The notes under the pieces: generated by a model
What the model was told of the DNA's origin: nothing
The model's input: the letters and a program-made list of their open reading frames with translations, nothing else
Database searches by the model: none
In this document: one piece after another, positions 16,782 through 26,200 of the stretch
Numbering within the stretch: the first letter of the stretch is position 1
Layout: the number at the start of each line of letters is the position of its first letter
Position numbers and translations under genes: made by a program
Source: Candidatus Eisenbacteria bacterium
GTDB taxonomy: Bacteria > Eisenbacteria > RBG-16-71-46
NCBI GenBank assembly: GCA_020847735.1
Contig: JADLBL010000015.1
Span: 304,755 to 368,754, forward strand
Reading direction: 5' to 3'
Length of the DNA stretch: 64,000 nucleotides

Positions 16782-18293
16782 TCAGGCCGCGCGGTGGCCC
16801 GCCGAAACCGCGGCCGCGGGGCTTTCGCCGAACGCCCGCGCGAGCGCCTCGCTCACGAGGCCGTCGAGGCACGCGCCCGTCCACGCCAGCGCGGTCGTGC
16901 GACTCTCGATCGGGCTGCGGCCCGAGGCGCGCATCATCGCGTAGCGGACGCACACCGCGGTCACCAGCATGGCGTGACGCTCCTCGATCGGCGCCCCGTT
17001 GCCCGCGTCGAGCGACTCGCCCGAGTCCACCAGCTCCTGCAGCAGCGCCAGCCGCCGGGTCGGATCGTCGCGGCGCAGGTCCTCGATCGCCGCGCGCCCG
17101 GGAGCGCTCCAGCCCCACGAGCCGAGCGCGACGGCGTGTCGCACCAGCGCGCGCTCGCGCGCCGGCAGCGCCAGCTCGCGCGCGGCGCGTTCGGCCAGGG
17201 CGCCCGCCTCGGCCGCCGCGAGCCGGTCCCGCTCGCGCGGGGTCGCGCGCTCGGCGACCAGCTCGAGCGCGCGGTCCTGCGCCGCACGGAAGCGGTTGGC
17301 GTTCTGCAGCGCGGTGGCCGCGAGATCGCAGAGCGCCCCGAACGATTCGAGATCGTCGGCGGTGAAGGCGGCGCCATCGGGCCGCTCGTCGGCGACGAGC
17401 ACGGCCTCGAGGCCGGCGCCCGAGCGCAGCGGCGCGAGCAGGGCCGCGCCGAAGGCCGAGAGCGGGGCCAGCTCCTCGCGGACCTCGGCGAAGCGCTCGA
17501 GGTCGGCCCGCGTGATCGGCCGGCCGAGGCCGGTGAGCAATTGCGCCAGCTCGCCGCCGGCGGCGATCCGCGCGCGCGCGCGCGTCGCCCCGGGCTCGCC
17601 GCGACTCGCGCGGACCGTGAAGGACACCGCCGGGTCGTGGTCGGGATCGGGCGCCAGCAGCGCCAGCATGCCGCAGCCGAGCATGCGGTGCGCGAGCGCC
17701 AGCACGCGTTCGGCGAGGTCGTCCGCGTCGAGCACGCGGGCCAGCTCGCGCCCGGCTCCGAACGCCAGCGCCCGCAGTCGCTGCTCGCGCCGGGCATCGG
17801 CCTGCGCGCGGCGCGCCTCGACCTGCGCGCGCACCAGCTCGCGCTCGAGCTCGCCGCTGCGGCGGCGCTGGATGCGCGCCTCGCCCTCGCGCACGAGCAA
17901 CCGCTGCACGCGCGCGATCAGTTCCTTCGGCGAGAAGGGCTTGGGCAGGAAGTCGTCGGCCCCGCGCGAGAGCCCGTCAATGCGCGCCTCGGTGTCGCCG
18001 TGGACCGACACGAGCACGACCGGCACATGCGGGTCCTCGGGGTCGTGGCGCAGCCAGTCGCAGACTTCGAGACCGCCCTTGCCGGGCATGCGCACGTCGA
18101 GCACGGCGACGTCGGGGCGCTCGGCGCGCGCGAGCCGGATGGCTTCGTTGCCGTCGGCCGCCGCGACGACGCGCCAGTGCTGGTTCGCGAGCGCGATGCG
18201 CAGCAGTTCGAGCACGCGCGCGTCGTCGTCGGCGACGAGCACCAGCGGGGCGGGGATGCGGCGGGCGGTGGCGAGTGGGGGAAGCGGGGTCAC
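16782..18293 (-). CDS. Response regulator: receiver, coiled coil and GAF-like domain
   Basis: A 503-aa protein. The GTG at 18293 has a GGAG ribosome site 6 nt upstream. The receiver domain (residues about 17-130) shows A-D-D-D (acidic pocket), phospho-acceptor Asp66 in V-L-D-V-R-M-P-G, V-L-V-S-V-H and Lys118 in L-P-K-P-F. A charged coiled coil (about 130-170) leads to a GAF-like domain (about 170-345), then a helical tail with R-E-R-D-R-L-A-A-A-E-A-G. No DNA-binding or output enzyme domain is obvious, so output may be by protein contact. It is the last gene of the minus-strand chemoreceptor-like cluster (16782-21794) and begins 19 nt after the CheW/receiver gene. Confidence 0.85.
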   Translation of the reverse strand: MTPLPPLATARRIPAPLVLVADDDARVLELLRIALANQHWRVVAAADGNEAIRLARAERPDVAVLDVRMPGKGGLEVCDWLRHDPEDPHVPVVLVSVHGDTEARIDGLSRGADDFLPKPFSPKELIARVQRLLVREGEARIQRRRSGELERELVRAQVEARRAQADARREQRLRALAFGAGRELARVLDADDLAERVLALAHRMLGCGMLALLAPDPDHDPAVSFTVRASRGEPGATRARARIAAGGELAQLLTGLGRPITRADLERFAEVREELAPLSAFGAALLAPLRSGAGLEAVLVADERPDGAAFTADDLESFGALCDLAATALQNANRFRAAQDRALELVAERATPRERDRLAAAEAGALAERAARELALPARERALVRHAVALGSWGWSAPGRAAIEDLRRDDPTRRLALLQELVDSGESLDAGNGAPIEERHAMLVTAVCVRYAMMRASGRSPIESRTTALAWTGACLDGLVSEALARAFGESPAAAVSAGHRAA

Positions 18294-18312
18294 GTCGGGC
18301 TCCGGGTGGGGA

Positions 18313-20322
18313 TCAGCGGGAGAGCAGATCGTCGAGCGTTTCGGCGTCGAAAGGCTTGCGAAGGCACAGCGTGGCGCCGGCGGACGCCGCCTCGCGTTCC
18401 TCGCCGGCGTCGCGGGTGAGCAGGATGAGCCGGAAGGGCTCGCGGCAGGCGCCGCGGAAGTCGAGCAGCCGCTCGACGTGCCCGCGTCCGTGCGAGTCGG
18501 GCATGGTCGCGTCGGCGCAGACGAGTGACCAGGGCCCGCGGCTGAGCGCGTGCCACATGCTCTCGCCGTCGCCCACCAGCTCGACGAAGAAGCCGCGGCG
18601 CTCGAGCAGCCGGGCGAGGAAGATGCGCGCGACGAGCGAGTCGTCGGCGACCAGCGCGCGGCGGCCGGGCATGGACATGCGCCGCGAGGGCCGCTCGCTC
18701 TCCGCGTCGCCGGCGGGGGCCGCCGCGACCACGCCCGCGGCGGGCGCGGCGGAGGCGGACGCGGCGACGTCGCCCGCTGCAGGCGAGGCGGCGACGGGCG
18801 CGGCCGGCGGGAGCTCGCCGCCATCCGGCGAGGGCGCCGCGGCAGCGGAGGGCTCTTCGGTGGTGTTCGCGGGCGCGGCGGCAGCCCCGGGCCGCTCCGC
18901 GACGCTCGCCGGTGATTCTGCGTTCACCGTGCCCGGCGCCGGAGCGTCGTTCGTCGGATCTGCGGTCGCCACGACATCGGACCCCGGCTCCGGCGACCCG
19001 TCGAGCGGCGTCACGTCCTCGGGCCGCAGCACGGTCAGGCTGGGCTCGACGACTCGTGGCGGCGGCGCCGAAGCCGCGGCGGCCTCGCGCTCGCCGCGCA
19101 GCAGATCAATGGCCCGCGCGACCGCGTCGGCGAGCGAGTGAGCCTCGCCCGCCGCGCCGCCTGCGGGCGGCGCGCCGGCACGCACGCGCGGCGCGTTGGC
19201 CAGCGCCGCGGCCTGCGCGGCGGCCATCTGCACCTCGGGGCCCGGCGCGGAAACGACTCCGGGGCGCGGGCGCGGCGCGGGCGGGGCGACGGCGATCGGG
19301 ACCGTGGTGCGCAGCAGCCATGCGGGCTCCAGCACCCAGTAGAGCTCGCCGCTCTCGACCCGCACGGCGCGCGTCGCGGCGCCGAAGGGTCCGCGTTCCT
19401 CCGCCGGCTCGGCGTGGGCGGCGATGCGCCAGACGATGCGGTCGGCGACCAGCCACGCGCGCGTGAGCCCCAGCGCCACGAGCGCGCCCGGACGTTCGTC
19501 CTCGCCGCCGGACGGCGTGGCCAGCGGAGCCAGCACGGGCTCGGGCGCGGCCGACCACTCGGCCGGCGAGTGCATGCGCAGGCGCGCGACCGAGTGCCAG
19601 GGAATCGCGGCCGGCACGTGGCCGATGCGCACGAGCAGGAAGGAAGGCCGCTCGACGTGCAGCGGCACGCGCAGCGTCCAGCGCCCGTCGCTCTCGGGCC
19701 CGAGGCTGCCTTCCACGGTCGCGAGCACGGCGCCGGCGGGCGCGAGCCCGCCTTCGTGCGCGACCGGACAGGTCAGCGCCAGCGCCGAATCGTGAAAGCC
19801 CGCCTGCAGGACGAGCGCTTCGTCGGCGCCGATCCAGTCGAGCGCGGCGCGCAGCGAGGCGGCCACGGGCGCGGTGACGCGGGCGCGGCCGAGGTCGGCA
19901 TCGGGCTCGAGCGGCAGCCCGGTGAGCACGTCGGCGACGGCATAGACGGGCACGGCGTCCGCGCCCTCGCCGGCCCATTCGGTGTCGCGCAGCGCGCGCG
20001 CGAGCGCCTGCAGTTCCGTCTCGGCGGCGAGCAGCGGCTGCGTGGACTGCGCCGCCTCGGCCTCGTCGGCGAGGCGCGTCAGGCGCGCTTCGACGTGCGC
20101 GAGATCCGTCGGACGCTCGCCCACGACCTCGCGGCCCAGCTCGTGAAGCGCCTGATCGAGTCCCTCGAGCCCGAGCACCTGCGCGATGCCGCGCGCGACC
20201 GCGCGCGCCCGCGCCGGCGCGTCCGGTTCGAGCGCGCGGCGCAGCGCCTCGACCAGGCCGCGGGCGATCTCGCCCTCGGCCGGGTCGGCGGCGCGCCGGG
20301 TTCCGGGCCCGGGCGCGTTCAC
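18313..20322 (-). CDS. CheW-like / receiver hybrid protein
   Basis: A 669-aa protein with a GTG start that overlaps the upstream stop (GTGA). Residues 1-130 are helical. Around 220-335 there is a CheW-like beta-barrel pattern (F-L-L-V-R-I-G-H-V-P-A-A-I-P-W-H-S-V, then L-Y-W-V-L-E-P-A-W-L). A 150-residue Ala/Pro/Glu/Ser linker follows. The C-terminal receiver domain (about 560-669) contains L-V-A-D-D-S-L-V-A-R, Asp in V-C-A-D-A-T-M-P-D-S, L-I-L-L-T-R-D-A-G and L-R-K-P-F. CheW-REC fusions resemble CheV, but here the order is CheW-linker-REC in a much longer protein. It would couple a receptor array to phospho-signalling, although no CheA is encoded nearby. The CheW call is moderate; the REC call is firm. 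Confidence 0.78.
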   Translation of the reverse strand: MNAPGPGTRRAADPAEGEIARGLVEALRRALEPDAPARARAVARGIAQVLGLEGLDQALHELGREVVGERPTDLAHVEARLTRLADEAEAAQSTQPLLAAETELQALARALRDTEWAGEGADAVPVYAVADVLTGLPLEPDADLGRARVTAPVAASLRAALDWIGADEALVLQAGFHDSALALTCPVAHEGGLAPAGAVLATVEGSLGPESDGRWTLRVPLHVERPSFLLVRIGHVPAAIPWHSVARLRMHSPAEWSAAPEPVLAPLATPSGGEDERPGALVALGLTRAWLVADRIVWRIAAHAEPAEERGPFGAATRAVRVESGELYWVLEPAWLLRTTVPIAVAPPAPRPRPGVVSAPGPEVQMAAAQAAALANAPRVRAGAPPAGGAAGEAHSLADAVARAIDLLRGEREAAAASAPPPRVVEPSLTVLRPEDVTPLDGSPEPGSDVVATADPTNDAPAPGTVNAESPASVAERPGAAAAPANTTEEPSAAAAPSPDGGELPPAAPVAASPAAGDVAASASAAPAAGVVAAAPAGDAESERPSRRMSMPGRRALVADDSLVARIFLARLLERRGFFVELVGDGESMWHALSRGPWSLVCADATMPDSHGRGHVERLLDFRGACREPFRLILLTRDAGEEREAASAGATLCLRKPFDAETLDDLLSR

Positions 20323-21794
20323 GGGCGCTCCTCGCGTGGCTCGTCCGCGTGCTCGCCGTCGGCGGGCGGCGCCTCGCCCGGCGGCGGCGTCTCGCCGAGC
20401 AGGCGCAGTTCGACGGTCGGCGGAGCCGCGTCGCGCTCGCCCGCCGGCGCGGCGGGCGCGAGCCTCAGCGCCAGCGCTTCGCTCTCGGCGGCTTCCTCGT
20501 CCACGCGGCGCGCCAGCCGCTCGGCGGCGCGCGAGGCGCGCTCGCCCGCCTGCGAGAGCCGCTCTCCCTTGCGGGCCGCGTCCTGCACCATCTCGCGCAC
20601 GCGTTCGAGCAGCCGCTGCGCGTCGCCGGGCGGGCGCGCGTCGCCGGCCGACGCGGTCGCGCCCGCCGCCTCGGGCGCCTCGAGACGCGCCAGCGCGTGC
20701 TCACGCGCGTCGCGCATTCGGGCGGACGCGTCGGCGACCGCGCTCTCGACTTCGAGGGCGAACTGGCCCGCGCGCTCGGTCATCTCGCGCACGTCGCGGG
20801 TCAGCCGCTTGAGCTCGCTGGCCACGTCGCCCTCGGGTCCGCCTTCGAGCTGCGCCGAGCTGACGACGTGGATCGCGATCAGGGTGGCGCGGTTCGCCAG
20901 CTGGCGCACCTGCTCGGCCACGTCCTGCACTCGCAACATGCCCTGGCCGAGCGACTCCACGCTCTCGTGCGAGGCCGCGACCAGCCCCTCGAGCACTTCG
21001 CGCGTCGCCGGCGGCGCCGCGGGCGCGGCGGCCGGCAGAGCGTCGAGCGCGCCCTGCAGTTCGGCGGACAGCCGCTGAAGCTCGCGCACGGTGGTGAGCA
21101 GCGCGGTGGCTTCGACGAATCCGCGCTCCGCCTGCGCGGCGGAATCCTGCGCGTCGGCGAGCGCGGCCGCGAGCTCGCCCGCGATCTGCGAGGCGACTTC
21201 GCGGTTCTGCTCGTCCACCGCCGAGCGGCGCGCGATGCCGCGCGAGATCCATTCGTTCAGCTCCTCGGCCGGCCCGGGCGACAGCAGCGGCGCGGTCCAC
21301 GTTTCCTCGCGCGCCCAGCGCTCGACGGCGTCCTGGAGCTTGCCGAGCTGGGCGCGCAACGCTTCCGTCTCGGCGACCGAGCGGGCGCTGCGGCGCTGCT
21401 GGCCGAGCAGGTCCGTGACGGCGCCCGAGAGCCGCGAGAGTTCGCCCCAGCCGCGCGCGCCCGGCAGTCCGCGCAGTTCGGCGACACGGTCGGAGTCCAC
21501 ACCGCGCAGCAGGCCGCGCAGGTGGCCGACGATGTGATGGTCGAGCCACAGCGCGAACGCCAGGCCGGCGAGCAGCGCGAGCAGCGCCACGCCGCCGAGC
21601 CAGGCCAGCAGTTCCGCCGGGTCGGTCGCGCCGGGCCGCACGCGCGTGCCGAGCACCCACAGCGAGCCCAGGCCGGCAATGGCCCCACCCGAGGCGCACG
21701 CCAGCCACAGCCGCAGGCGCAGGCCCAGGTGCGGCTCGCGCCCGTCGCTCGCGGACGGCTGCGGGTGTTCGTTGCCGGAAGGCGTCGCGGTCAT
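20319..21794 (-). CDS. Chemoreceptor-like membrane protein without a sensory domain
   Basis: A 491-aa protein (ATG at 21794). Two transmembrane helices (about residues 25-50 and 62-85) are separated by only about 12 residues, so there is no periplasmic sensor. A HAMP-like segment follows (H-L-R-G-L-L-R-G-V-D-S-D-R-V-A-E-L, then W-G-E-L-S-R-L-S-G-A-V). The rest is a long Ala/Glu/Arg coiled coil. Its middle aligns with the MCP signalling hairpin (V-R-Q-L-A-N-R-A-T-L-I-A-I-H-V-V-S-S-A), but lacks the canonical Q-T-N-L-L-A-L-N-A-A-I-E-A-A-R tip. It probably signals from the membrane to the CheW/REC protein translated from the overlapping GTGA. Function is unknown. Confidence 0.75.
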   Translation of the reverse strand: MTATPSGNEHPQPSASDGREPHLGLRLRLWLACASGGAIAGLGSLWVLGTRVRPGATDPAELLAWLGGVALLALLAGLAFALWLDHHIVGHLRGLLRGVDSDRVAELRGLPGARGWGELSRLSGAVTDLLGQQRRSARSVAETEALRAQLGKLQDAVERWAREETWTAPLLSPGPAEELNEWISRGIARRSAVDEQNREVASQIAGELAAALADAQDSAAQAERGFVEATALLTTVRELQRLSAELQGALDALPAAAPAAPPATREVLEGLVAASHESVESLGQGMLRVQDVAEQVRQLANRATLIAIHVVSSAQLEGGPEGDVASELKRLTRDVREMTERAGQFALEVESAVADASARMRDAREHALARLEAPEAAGATASAGDARPPGDAQRLLERVREMVQDAARKGERLSQAGERASRAAERLARRVDEEAAESEALALRLAPAAPAGERDAAPPTVELRLLGETPPPGEAPPADGEHADEPREERP

Positions 21795-22333
21795 CGTCTC
21801 GGCTCCTGGGGGTGCACGTCGCACGCAGGATGCATCACCGGGGAGTTCAGGCAAGCGACATGCCCCGCAGGCACATGAGCGCTCTCACGATGCGCCACGA
21901 CCGGTGCCCGGCGGGCCGTGCAGCCCGCGATGCCCGCTGCCGGGAGGACGCCGGTTCGACAACGCCATGCCGCCCTTGTGCCTGAACCGAACGAACCTCG
22001 CAAGAGTTCTTCATCCCCCGAAAGACAATTGCGAAACGCGGCATCGCATCGGGCGATCGGGGGCGTCGGCGCAGCGCCGGCGCGGTGCTCACCGGCAGGG
22101 CCGAATCGGGGCATCGCACCCACGACGTGCGGGGGCTGACACTGAAGTGACGATCGAATCGAGGCTTCATCCCCGTCGCCGCGGGCCGTTCGTGGAACGC
22201 GGACGGTCCAGCGGCGGCCGCGGCGCGCGGCGCGCGCGATGGCACGGCGGCTGCAATCAAGTCCTCGTGAAGGCCCACGAGGGGACCGGGAATCCGGTCC
22301 CGGGTGGAGGAAAGCCGAGCGCCGAGGCCCGAC
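21795..22333. other. Intergenic region between divergent genes, no gene seen
   Basis: This 539-nt gap separates the chemoreceptor-like gene (minus) from the 22334 gene (plus). It is less GC-rich around 21975-22045. No ORF has coding-like composition, no tRNA is found and no convincing promoter hexamers could be paired. It must hold promoters for both directions. A GAGG ribosome site sits just before the ATG at 22334. Confidence 0.5.
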
Positions 22334-23098
22334 ATGAACCCGCGTCATTACGTCGATCTGAAGGACGCCAGCCGCGACCTGCAGCCCACGTACTACTTCA
22401 TGATCAACTGTCTCCTGTACAGCCGCATGGAGACGGGGCTGGTCTCGAATCAGGACTGCTACGACGAGGACGTGAACGTCTACCTCGCGCACTTGCTGCA
22501 CTCGTTCATCAACCCCGAGTACGTGGAGCAGTCCAGGCGGTTCCTGTCCAAGTACGACACCGACGTCTTCCGTCGCCTGTCGAACTCGACCGACGCGCGG
22601 CTCAAGTACCAGGTCTACAAGACCAACGCCGACTTCCTGCTGGTCTCGATCGGCATCTTCGACAATCCGACCATCGCCGGCGCCGGCCGGGCCCGGATTC
22701 AGCCGAGCGAGGAGGCCTACATCGGCCGCGGCAAGACGTACTACCACTTCGCCTACACCTACTCGCAGCAGATGCACCGCAAGAACGCGGGCGTCGCGGA
22801 CGTGCTCGAGAAGCTGTCCACGGGGTTCGAGAAGTACCTGCGGATCCTTTCGCACATGCGCGGCGAGTACCTCGACCTGATGAAGCGCTTCTCGAACGGC
22901 GAGGTTTACCACCTCGAGCGCAGCATTGACGAGCACTCGCAGCGCGAGCTGCTGCGCGTCAAGCAGGACGAACTGCTCGAGCTGTACTCGGCCTGGCGCA
23001 CGACGCGGAGCGCCGAGACCGAGGAGAGCCTCGAGCGCGTGGTGTCGGAGATCCGCCAGCTGAACCCCGGCTTCAAGTTCGAGCTGCCGAAGGCCTGA
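22334..23098 (+). CDS. Conserved-looking protein of unknown function
   Basis: A 254-aa protein, mostly alpha-helical, with no signal peptide and no membrane segment. It has many aromatic residues (Y-Y-F-M-I-N-C-L-L-Y-S-R, A-Y-I-G-R-G-K-T-Y-Y-H-F-A-Y-T-Y). The C-terminus is charged, ending R-Q-L-N-P-G-F-K-F-E-L-P-K-A. The ATG at 22334 follows a GAGG site; an upstream in-frame ATG at 22304 would add ten uncharacteristic residues. The codon pattern is that of a real gene, with strong G/C at third positions. It is unusual in using far more Tyr, Asn and Lys than its neighbours, as expected for a structured cytoplasmic protein. I do not recognise the family. Confidence 0.8.
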   Translation: MNPRHYVDLKDASRDLQPTYYFMINCLLYSRMETGLVSNQDCYDEDVNVYLAHLLHSFINPEYVEQSRRFLSKYDTDVFRRLSNSTDARLKYQVYKTNADFLLVSIGIFDNPTIAGAGRARIQPSEEAYIGRGKTYYHFAYTYSQQMHRKNAGVADVLEKLSTGFEKYLRILSHMRGEYLDLMKRFSNGEVYHLERSIDEHSQRELLRVKQDELLELYSAWRTTRSAETEESLERVVSEIRQLNPGFKFELPKA

Positions 23099-23147
23099 GC
23101 CGCGCGCATCCTCTGCCCGGTCGACCGTCCAGTCGCGGGGCATGAGC

Positions 23148-23185
23148 GGGACCCCGGGGCATTCGCCCCGGGGTCCCCGTCTTTC
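23148..23185. terminator. Hairpin terminator between convergent genes
   Basis: Perfect 13-bp stem (23148-23160 with 23165-23177), 4-nt ATTC loop, followed by CGTCTTT on the plus strand. It lies between the 22334-23098 gene and the opposing 23206-23760 gene. Confidence 0.85.
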
Positions 23186-23205
23186 CGCCAGAGGCCGGTC
23201 CCCGG

Positions 23206-23760
23206 CTACGCGCGCGCCATCTCCTCCCACTGCTGCGGCAGGTCGTGCTCGCGCGGCATCGGCAGCTCGCTGGCGACGATCCCGAGCCAGTCTCCGGGCA
23301 CGGCCCACACCACGTCGAGCTCGTCGCTGCGCGGATCGAGCCGCGCGCCGTAGACGGGGTGCCCCCAGTGGCGCGACGCCAGCCCCGGGGCGGTGCGGGT
23401 CGTGAGGCAGGCGAGCCAGCGGCGGGCGCGTTCGCGCAGGGACACCGGGCTCTCGCCGTGCTCGTAGGCGATCACCAGCTCGAGCGGGGTCGTGAGCGCC
23501 CACAGCGACAGCCGGTCGCCGCCGTGAAAGCGCAGCTCGCCGCGGTCCTCGAACGGCTCGACGAGCGCCATCCGCGGGACCGCGTGGCGGCGCACGCGCT
23601 CGAAGAACTCGCGCGTCCAGCGCACCGCGAGCGGGTCGCGATCCTCCTCCGGTTCCCCGCCGCGCTCCGGGCCGAGGCTCGCCCACAGGCGGCGGCGCGC
23701 GCTCTGCTCGACCATGAAGCGGACGGCGGTGTTGCCTCGACGACTCCCGAACGATCGCAT
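23206..23760 (-). CDS. Hypothetical protein
   Basis: A 184-aa protein with no recognised family, signal peptide or membrane segment. It is rich in Arg, Trp and Glu: R-W-T-R-E-F-F-E-R-V-R-R-H, S-L-W-A-L-T-T-P-L-E-L-V-I-A-Y-E-H and V-V-W-A-V-P-G-D-W-L-G-I-V. The start is supported by an AGGAGG site 5 nt before the ATG at 23760. It begins 66 nt after the guaB stop on the same strand, so it may be transcribed with guaB. A cytoplasmic role is inferred. Confidence 0.72.
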   Translation of the reverse strand: MRSFGSRRGNTAVRFMVEQSARRRLWASLGPERGGEPEEDRDPLAVRWTREFFERVRRHAVPRMALVEPFEDRGELRFHGGDRLSLWALTTPLELVIAYEHGESPVSLRERARRWLACLTTRTAPGLASRHWGHPVYGARLDPRSDELDVVWAVPGDWLGIVASELPMPREHDLPQQWEEMARA

Positions 23761-23826
23761 GCACGCCTCCTCACGGGAAGGAACGACACGATGGCGAGAC
23801 TGGGCGACAGCCGAAGAACCGGAAGG

Positions 23827-25314
23827 TCAGCGGACCTCGTAGTTGGGCGCCTCCTTGGTGATCTTGATGTCGTGCGGGTGGCTTTCGCGCAGCCCCGCGC
23901 CGCTGATGCGCACGAAGCGCGCCTGCGTTCGCAGCTCGTCGATCGTGCGGACGCCGCAGTAGCCCATGCCGGCGCGCAGCCCCCCGACCATCTGGAACAC
24001 GGTCGAGTGCAGGGGGCCCTTGAACGGCACGCGGCCCTCGATGCCCTCGGGCACGAGCTTGGCGAGCTCGTCGGTGGCTTCCTGAAAGTAGCGCTCGCGG
24101 CTGCCTTTCGCCGCGGCCATCGCCGACAGCGAGCCCATGCCGCGGTAGACCTTGTACTGGCGGCCCTCGAGCAGCACGGTTTCGCCGGGGCTCTCCTCGG
24201 TGCCGGCGAACAGGCCGCCGATCATGACCGAGTGCCCGCCGGCGGCGATCGCCTTGACGATGTCGCCCGAGTACTTGATGCCGCCGTCGGCGATCAGCGG
24301 AACGTCGCTGCCCTCGAGGGCGCGCGCCGCTTCGAGCACGGCGGTGATCTGCGCCATGCCGGCGCCGGTCACGACCCGGGTCGTGCAGATCGCTCCGGGC
24401 CCCATGCCGACCTTGACCGCGTCGGCGCCGGCGTCGGCCAGCGCCTTCGCGCCCTCGGCCGTGCTGACGTTGCCGACCACGATGTCGGCGCCGCTCACGC
24501 CCGCGCGCAGTCGCTGCGTCGCCTCGATCACCCCCGACGAGTGGCCGTGCGCGCTGTCCACGACCAGCGCGTCCACGCCCGCCTTGATCAGCTCCTGCGC
24601 ACGCTCGAGGAAGTCGCCACCCGCGCCCACGGCCGCGGCGACGCGGAGGCGGCCCAGCTCGTCCTTGCAGGCGTCGGGGTGCTTGATGCGCTTCTCGATG
24701 TCCTTGACGGTGATCAGGCCCTTCAGGCGGCCCTCGTCGTCCACGATCGGCAGCTTCTCGATCCGGTGCTTCGCGAGGATGTCGCGGGCGCCGAGGAGCG
24801 TGGTGCCCACCGGCGCGGTGACCAGCTTCGCCTTGGTCATCACTTCCGAAACTACGCGCGAGTCGTCGTCCTCGAAGCGCAGGTCGCGGTTCGTGAGGAT
24901 GCCGACCAGCCGGCCGTCCTGCGTGATCGGCACGCCCGAGATGTGGAAGCGCGACATGATCGCGCGCGCCTCGCCGATCGAGGCGCCCGGCGGCAGCGTG
25001 ACCGGGTCCACGATCATGCCGCTCTCGGAGCGTTTGACGCGGTCCACCTGCGCCACCTGCTCGGGGATCGCGAGGTTCTTGTGGATCACGCCGATGCCGC
25101 CCTCGCGGGCGAGTGCGATCGCCATCGCCGCCTCGGTCACCGTGTCCATGGCGGCGCTGACGATCGGGATCTGGATCGGGATGTTCCGCGAGAAACGCGA
25201 GCGCGTGAGCACCTCGCGCGGATGCACGGCCGAGAAGCGCGGCACGAGCAGGACGTCGTCGAAGGTGAGCGCCTCCGGACCCACCTTCTCGGTCCACGGG
25301 ACCCGGTCGTTCAC
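23827..25314 (-). CDS. guaB: IMP dehydrogenase
   Basis: A 495-aa enzyme that oxidises IMP to XMP with NAD+, the committed step of GMP synthesis. The N-terminal barrel half ([10 protein letters not shown], residues 16-25) is interrupted by two CBS domains (about 95-210). The second barrel half carries [15 protein letters not shown], the catalytic-loop Cys310 in [18 protein letters not shown], and the flap Arg-Tyr region. Length is standard. It starts at a GTG (25314) with AGGAGG upstream. A hairpin separates it from the outer-membrane gene on its 5' side, so some of its transcription may be read-through. Confidence 0.96.
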   Translation of the reverse strand: MNDRVPWTEKVGPEALTFDDVLLVPRFSAVHPREVLTRSRFSRNIPIQIPIVSAAMDTVTEAAMAIALAREGGIGVIHKNLAIPEQVAQVDRVKRSESGMIVDPVTLPPGASIGEARAIMSRFHISGVPITQDGRLVGILTNRDLRFEDDDSRVVSEVMTKAKLVTAPVGTTLLGARDILAKHRIEKLPIVDDEGRLKGLITVKDIEKRIKHPDACKDELGRLRVAAAVGAGGDFLERAQELIKAGVDALVVDSAHGHSSGVIEATQRLRAGVSGADIVVGNVSTAEGAKALADAGADAVKVGMGPGAICTTRVVTGAGMAQITAVLEAARALEGSDVPLIADGGIKYSGDIVKAIAAGGHSVMIGGLFAGTEESPGETVLLEGRQYKVYRGMGSLSAMAAAKGSRERYFQEATDELAKLVPEGIEGRVPFKGPLHSTVFQMVGGLRAGMGYCGVRTIDELRTQARFVRISGAGLRESHPHDIKITKEAPNYEVR

Positions 25315-25339
25315 GCGGGAGCCTCCTGCCCCGAAGGCG

Positions 25340-25370
25340 CGAAGCCGCAGCGGGGCCCGCTGCGGCTTCG
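25340..25370 (-). terminator. Hairpin terminator/attenuator upstream of guaB
   Basis: 14-bp perfect stem (25340-25353 with 25357-25370) and a 3-nt loop, just after the stop of the 25376-26113 gene and 26 nt before the guaB start. There is no T-run. It may terminate the outer-membrane gene or attenuate guaB. Confidence 0.6.
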
Positions 25371-25375
25371 GGTCG

Positions 25376-26113
25376 TCATCGCGCCGGCGCCTTCATGAGG
25401 TCGGGCGCCTTGGGTTTCTTGAACTCGAAGTAGTAGTGGGCGCCGAAGCGCAGCTCGATCGCGCCCACGGAGCCGTTGTAACCGGAAGGGAACTGGTCGT
25501 CCTTCGCGAACGCGGCCTGGTAGGCGAGCGTCCACTCGAGCGAAGTGTTCGGAAGCGACTTGAGGAACCGCTCCACGCCGATTTCCGCGGTCCCGCCGAG
25601 GTAGGTGCCCTGGTGGCGTTTCTCGGTCACGGGGTCGCGAAGCACCTTGCGGTGGTTCTGCACCACGACGCGGTAGATGGCGGGGCCCGCCCCGAGGTGC
25701 CAGCGCGTGCGTCCCCTGCCGAACACCTTCTGGATCTGGCCGCTGGCGCCGACGATCTGGGTGAGGTGGAAGTCCTTGTCCGTCTCGGCGGGGAAGTTCG
25801 GGTCCGCGAACGGCGCGTCCGTCCCGACCGCGTAGGCGCTCCAGGTGAAGTACGGACTCACCTGCCATTGCCAGCCGTCGCTGATGACGTAGCGGAAATG
25901 GCCCGCGAACGACATCCGCGGCTGCGCGCCCTGGGAGTAATCCCCTTCGGAGAGGAAGAACGACGAGCCGGCCTGGGCGCCGACCGCTCCACGGCCGGGC
26001 AGTGCACCCTCGCGCCTGGCCGTGGTCGTATCGGGCGCTTGAGCGCGCACGACCGAGGCGCTCGCGAGCAGTGCGACGACCGCGACGCCGGCGAGGCGAA
26101 CGCGACGGATCAT
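25376..26113 (-). CDS. Outer-membrane beta-barrel protein
   Basis: A 245-aa protein. The ATG at 26113 (AGGAGT site 9 nt upstream) begins M-I-R-R-V-R-L followed by a signal peptide ending V-V-R-A-Q. The mature part alternates polar and hydrophobic residues with many aromatic strand ends ([28 protein letters not shown]) and finishes with [11 protein letters not shown] plus a short tail. This fits an 8-10-strand outer-membrane barrel similar to OmpW/OmpX-type proteins, but no exact family is recognised. It has its own strong promoter (26171-26200). Confidence 0.8.
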   Translation of the reverse strand: MIRRVRLAGVAVVALLASASVVRAQAPDTTTARREGALPGRGAVGAQAGSSFFLSEGDYSQGAQPRMSFAGHFRYVISDGWQWQVSPYFTWSAYAVGTDAPFADPNFPAETDKDFHLTQIVGASGQIQKVFGRGRTRWHLGAGPAIYRVVVQNHRKVLRDPVTEKRHQGTYLGGTAEIGVERFLKSLPNTSLEWTLAYQAAFAKDDQFPSGYNGSVGAIELRFGAHYYFEFKKPKAPDLMKAPAR

Positions 26114-26170
26114 CGGTGGAAACTCCTCATTCCGCTTGGGATAGGTGGGGCCCGGTACGGTAGGGGCGGC

Positions 26171-26200
26171 ACTATAGGAAGGCGCCTCGCGGAGTGTCAA
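26171..26200 (-). promoter_or_regulatory. Sigma70-type promoter for the outer-membrane gene
   Basis: On the minus strand: TTGACA (26200-26195), an 18-nt spacer, TATAGT (26176-26171). The start codon is 58 nt downstream. The -35 plus first spacer bases nearly repeat the secD promoter. Confidence 0.8.

Noticed and set aside
22311..22333. GAGGAAAG-like string resembling an RNase P RNA core
   Set aside because: It is too close to a start codon and none of the other conserved P-RNA segments is present.
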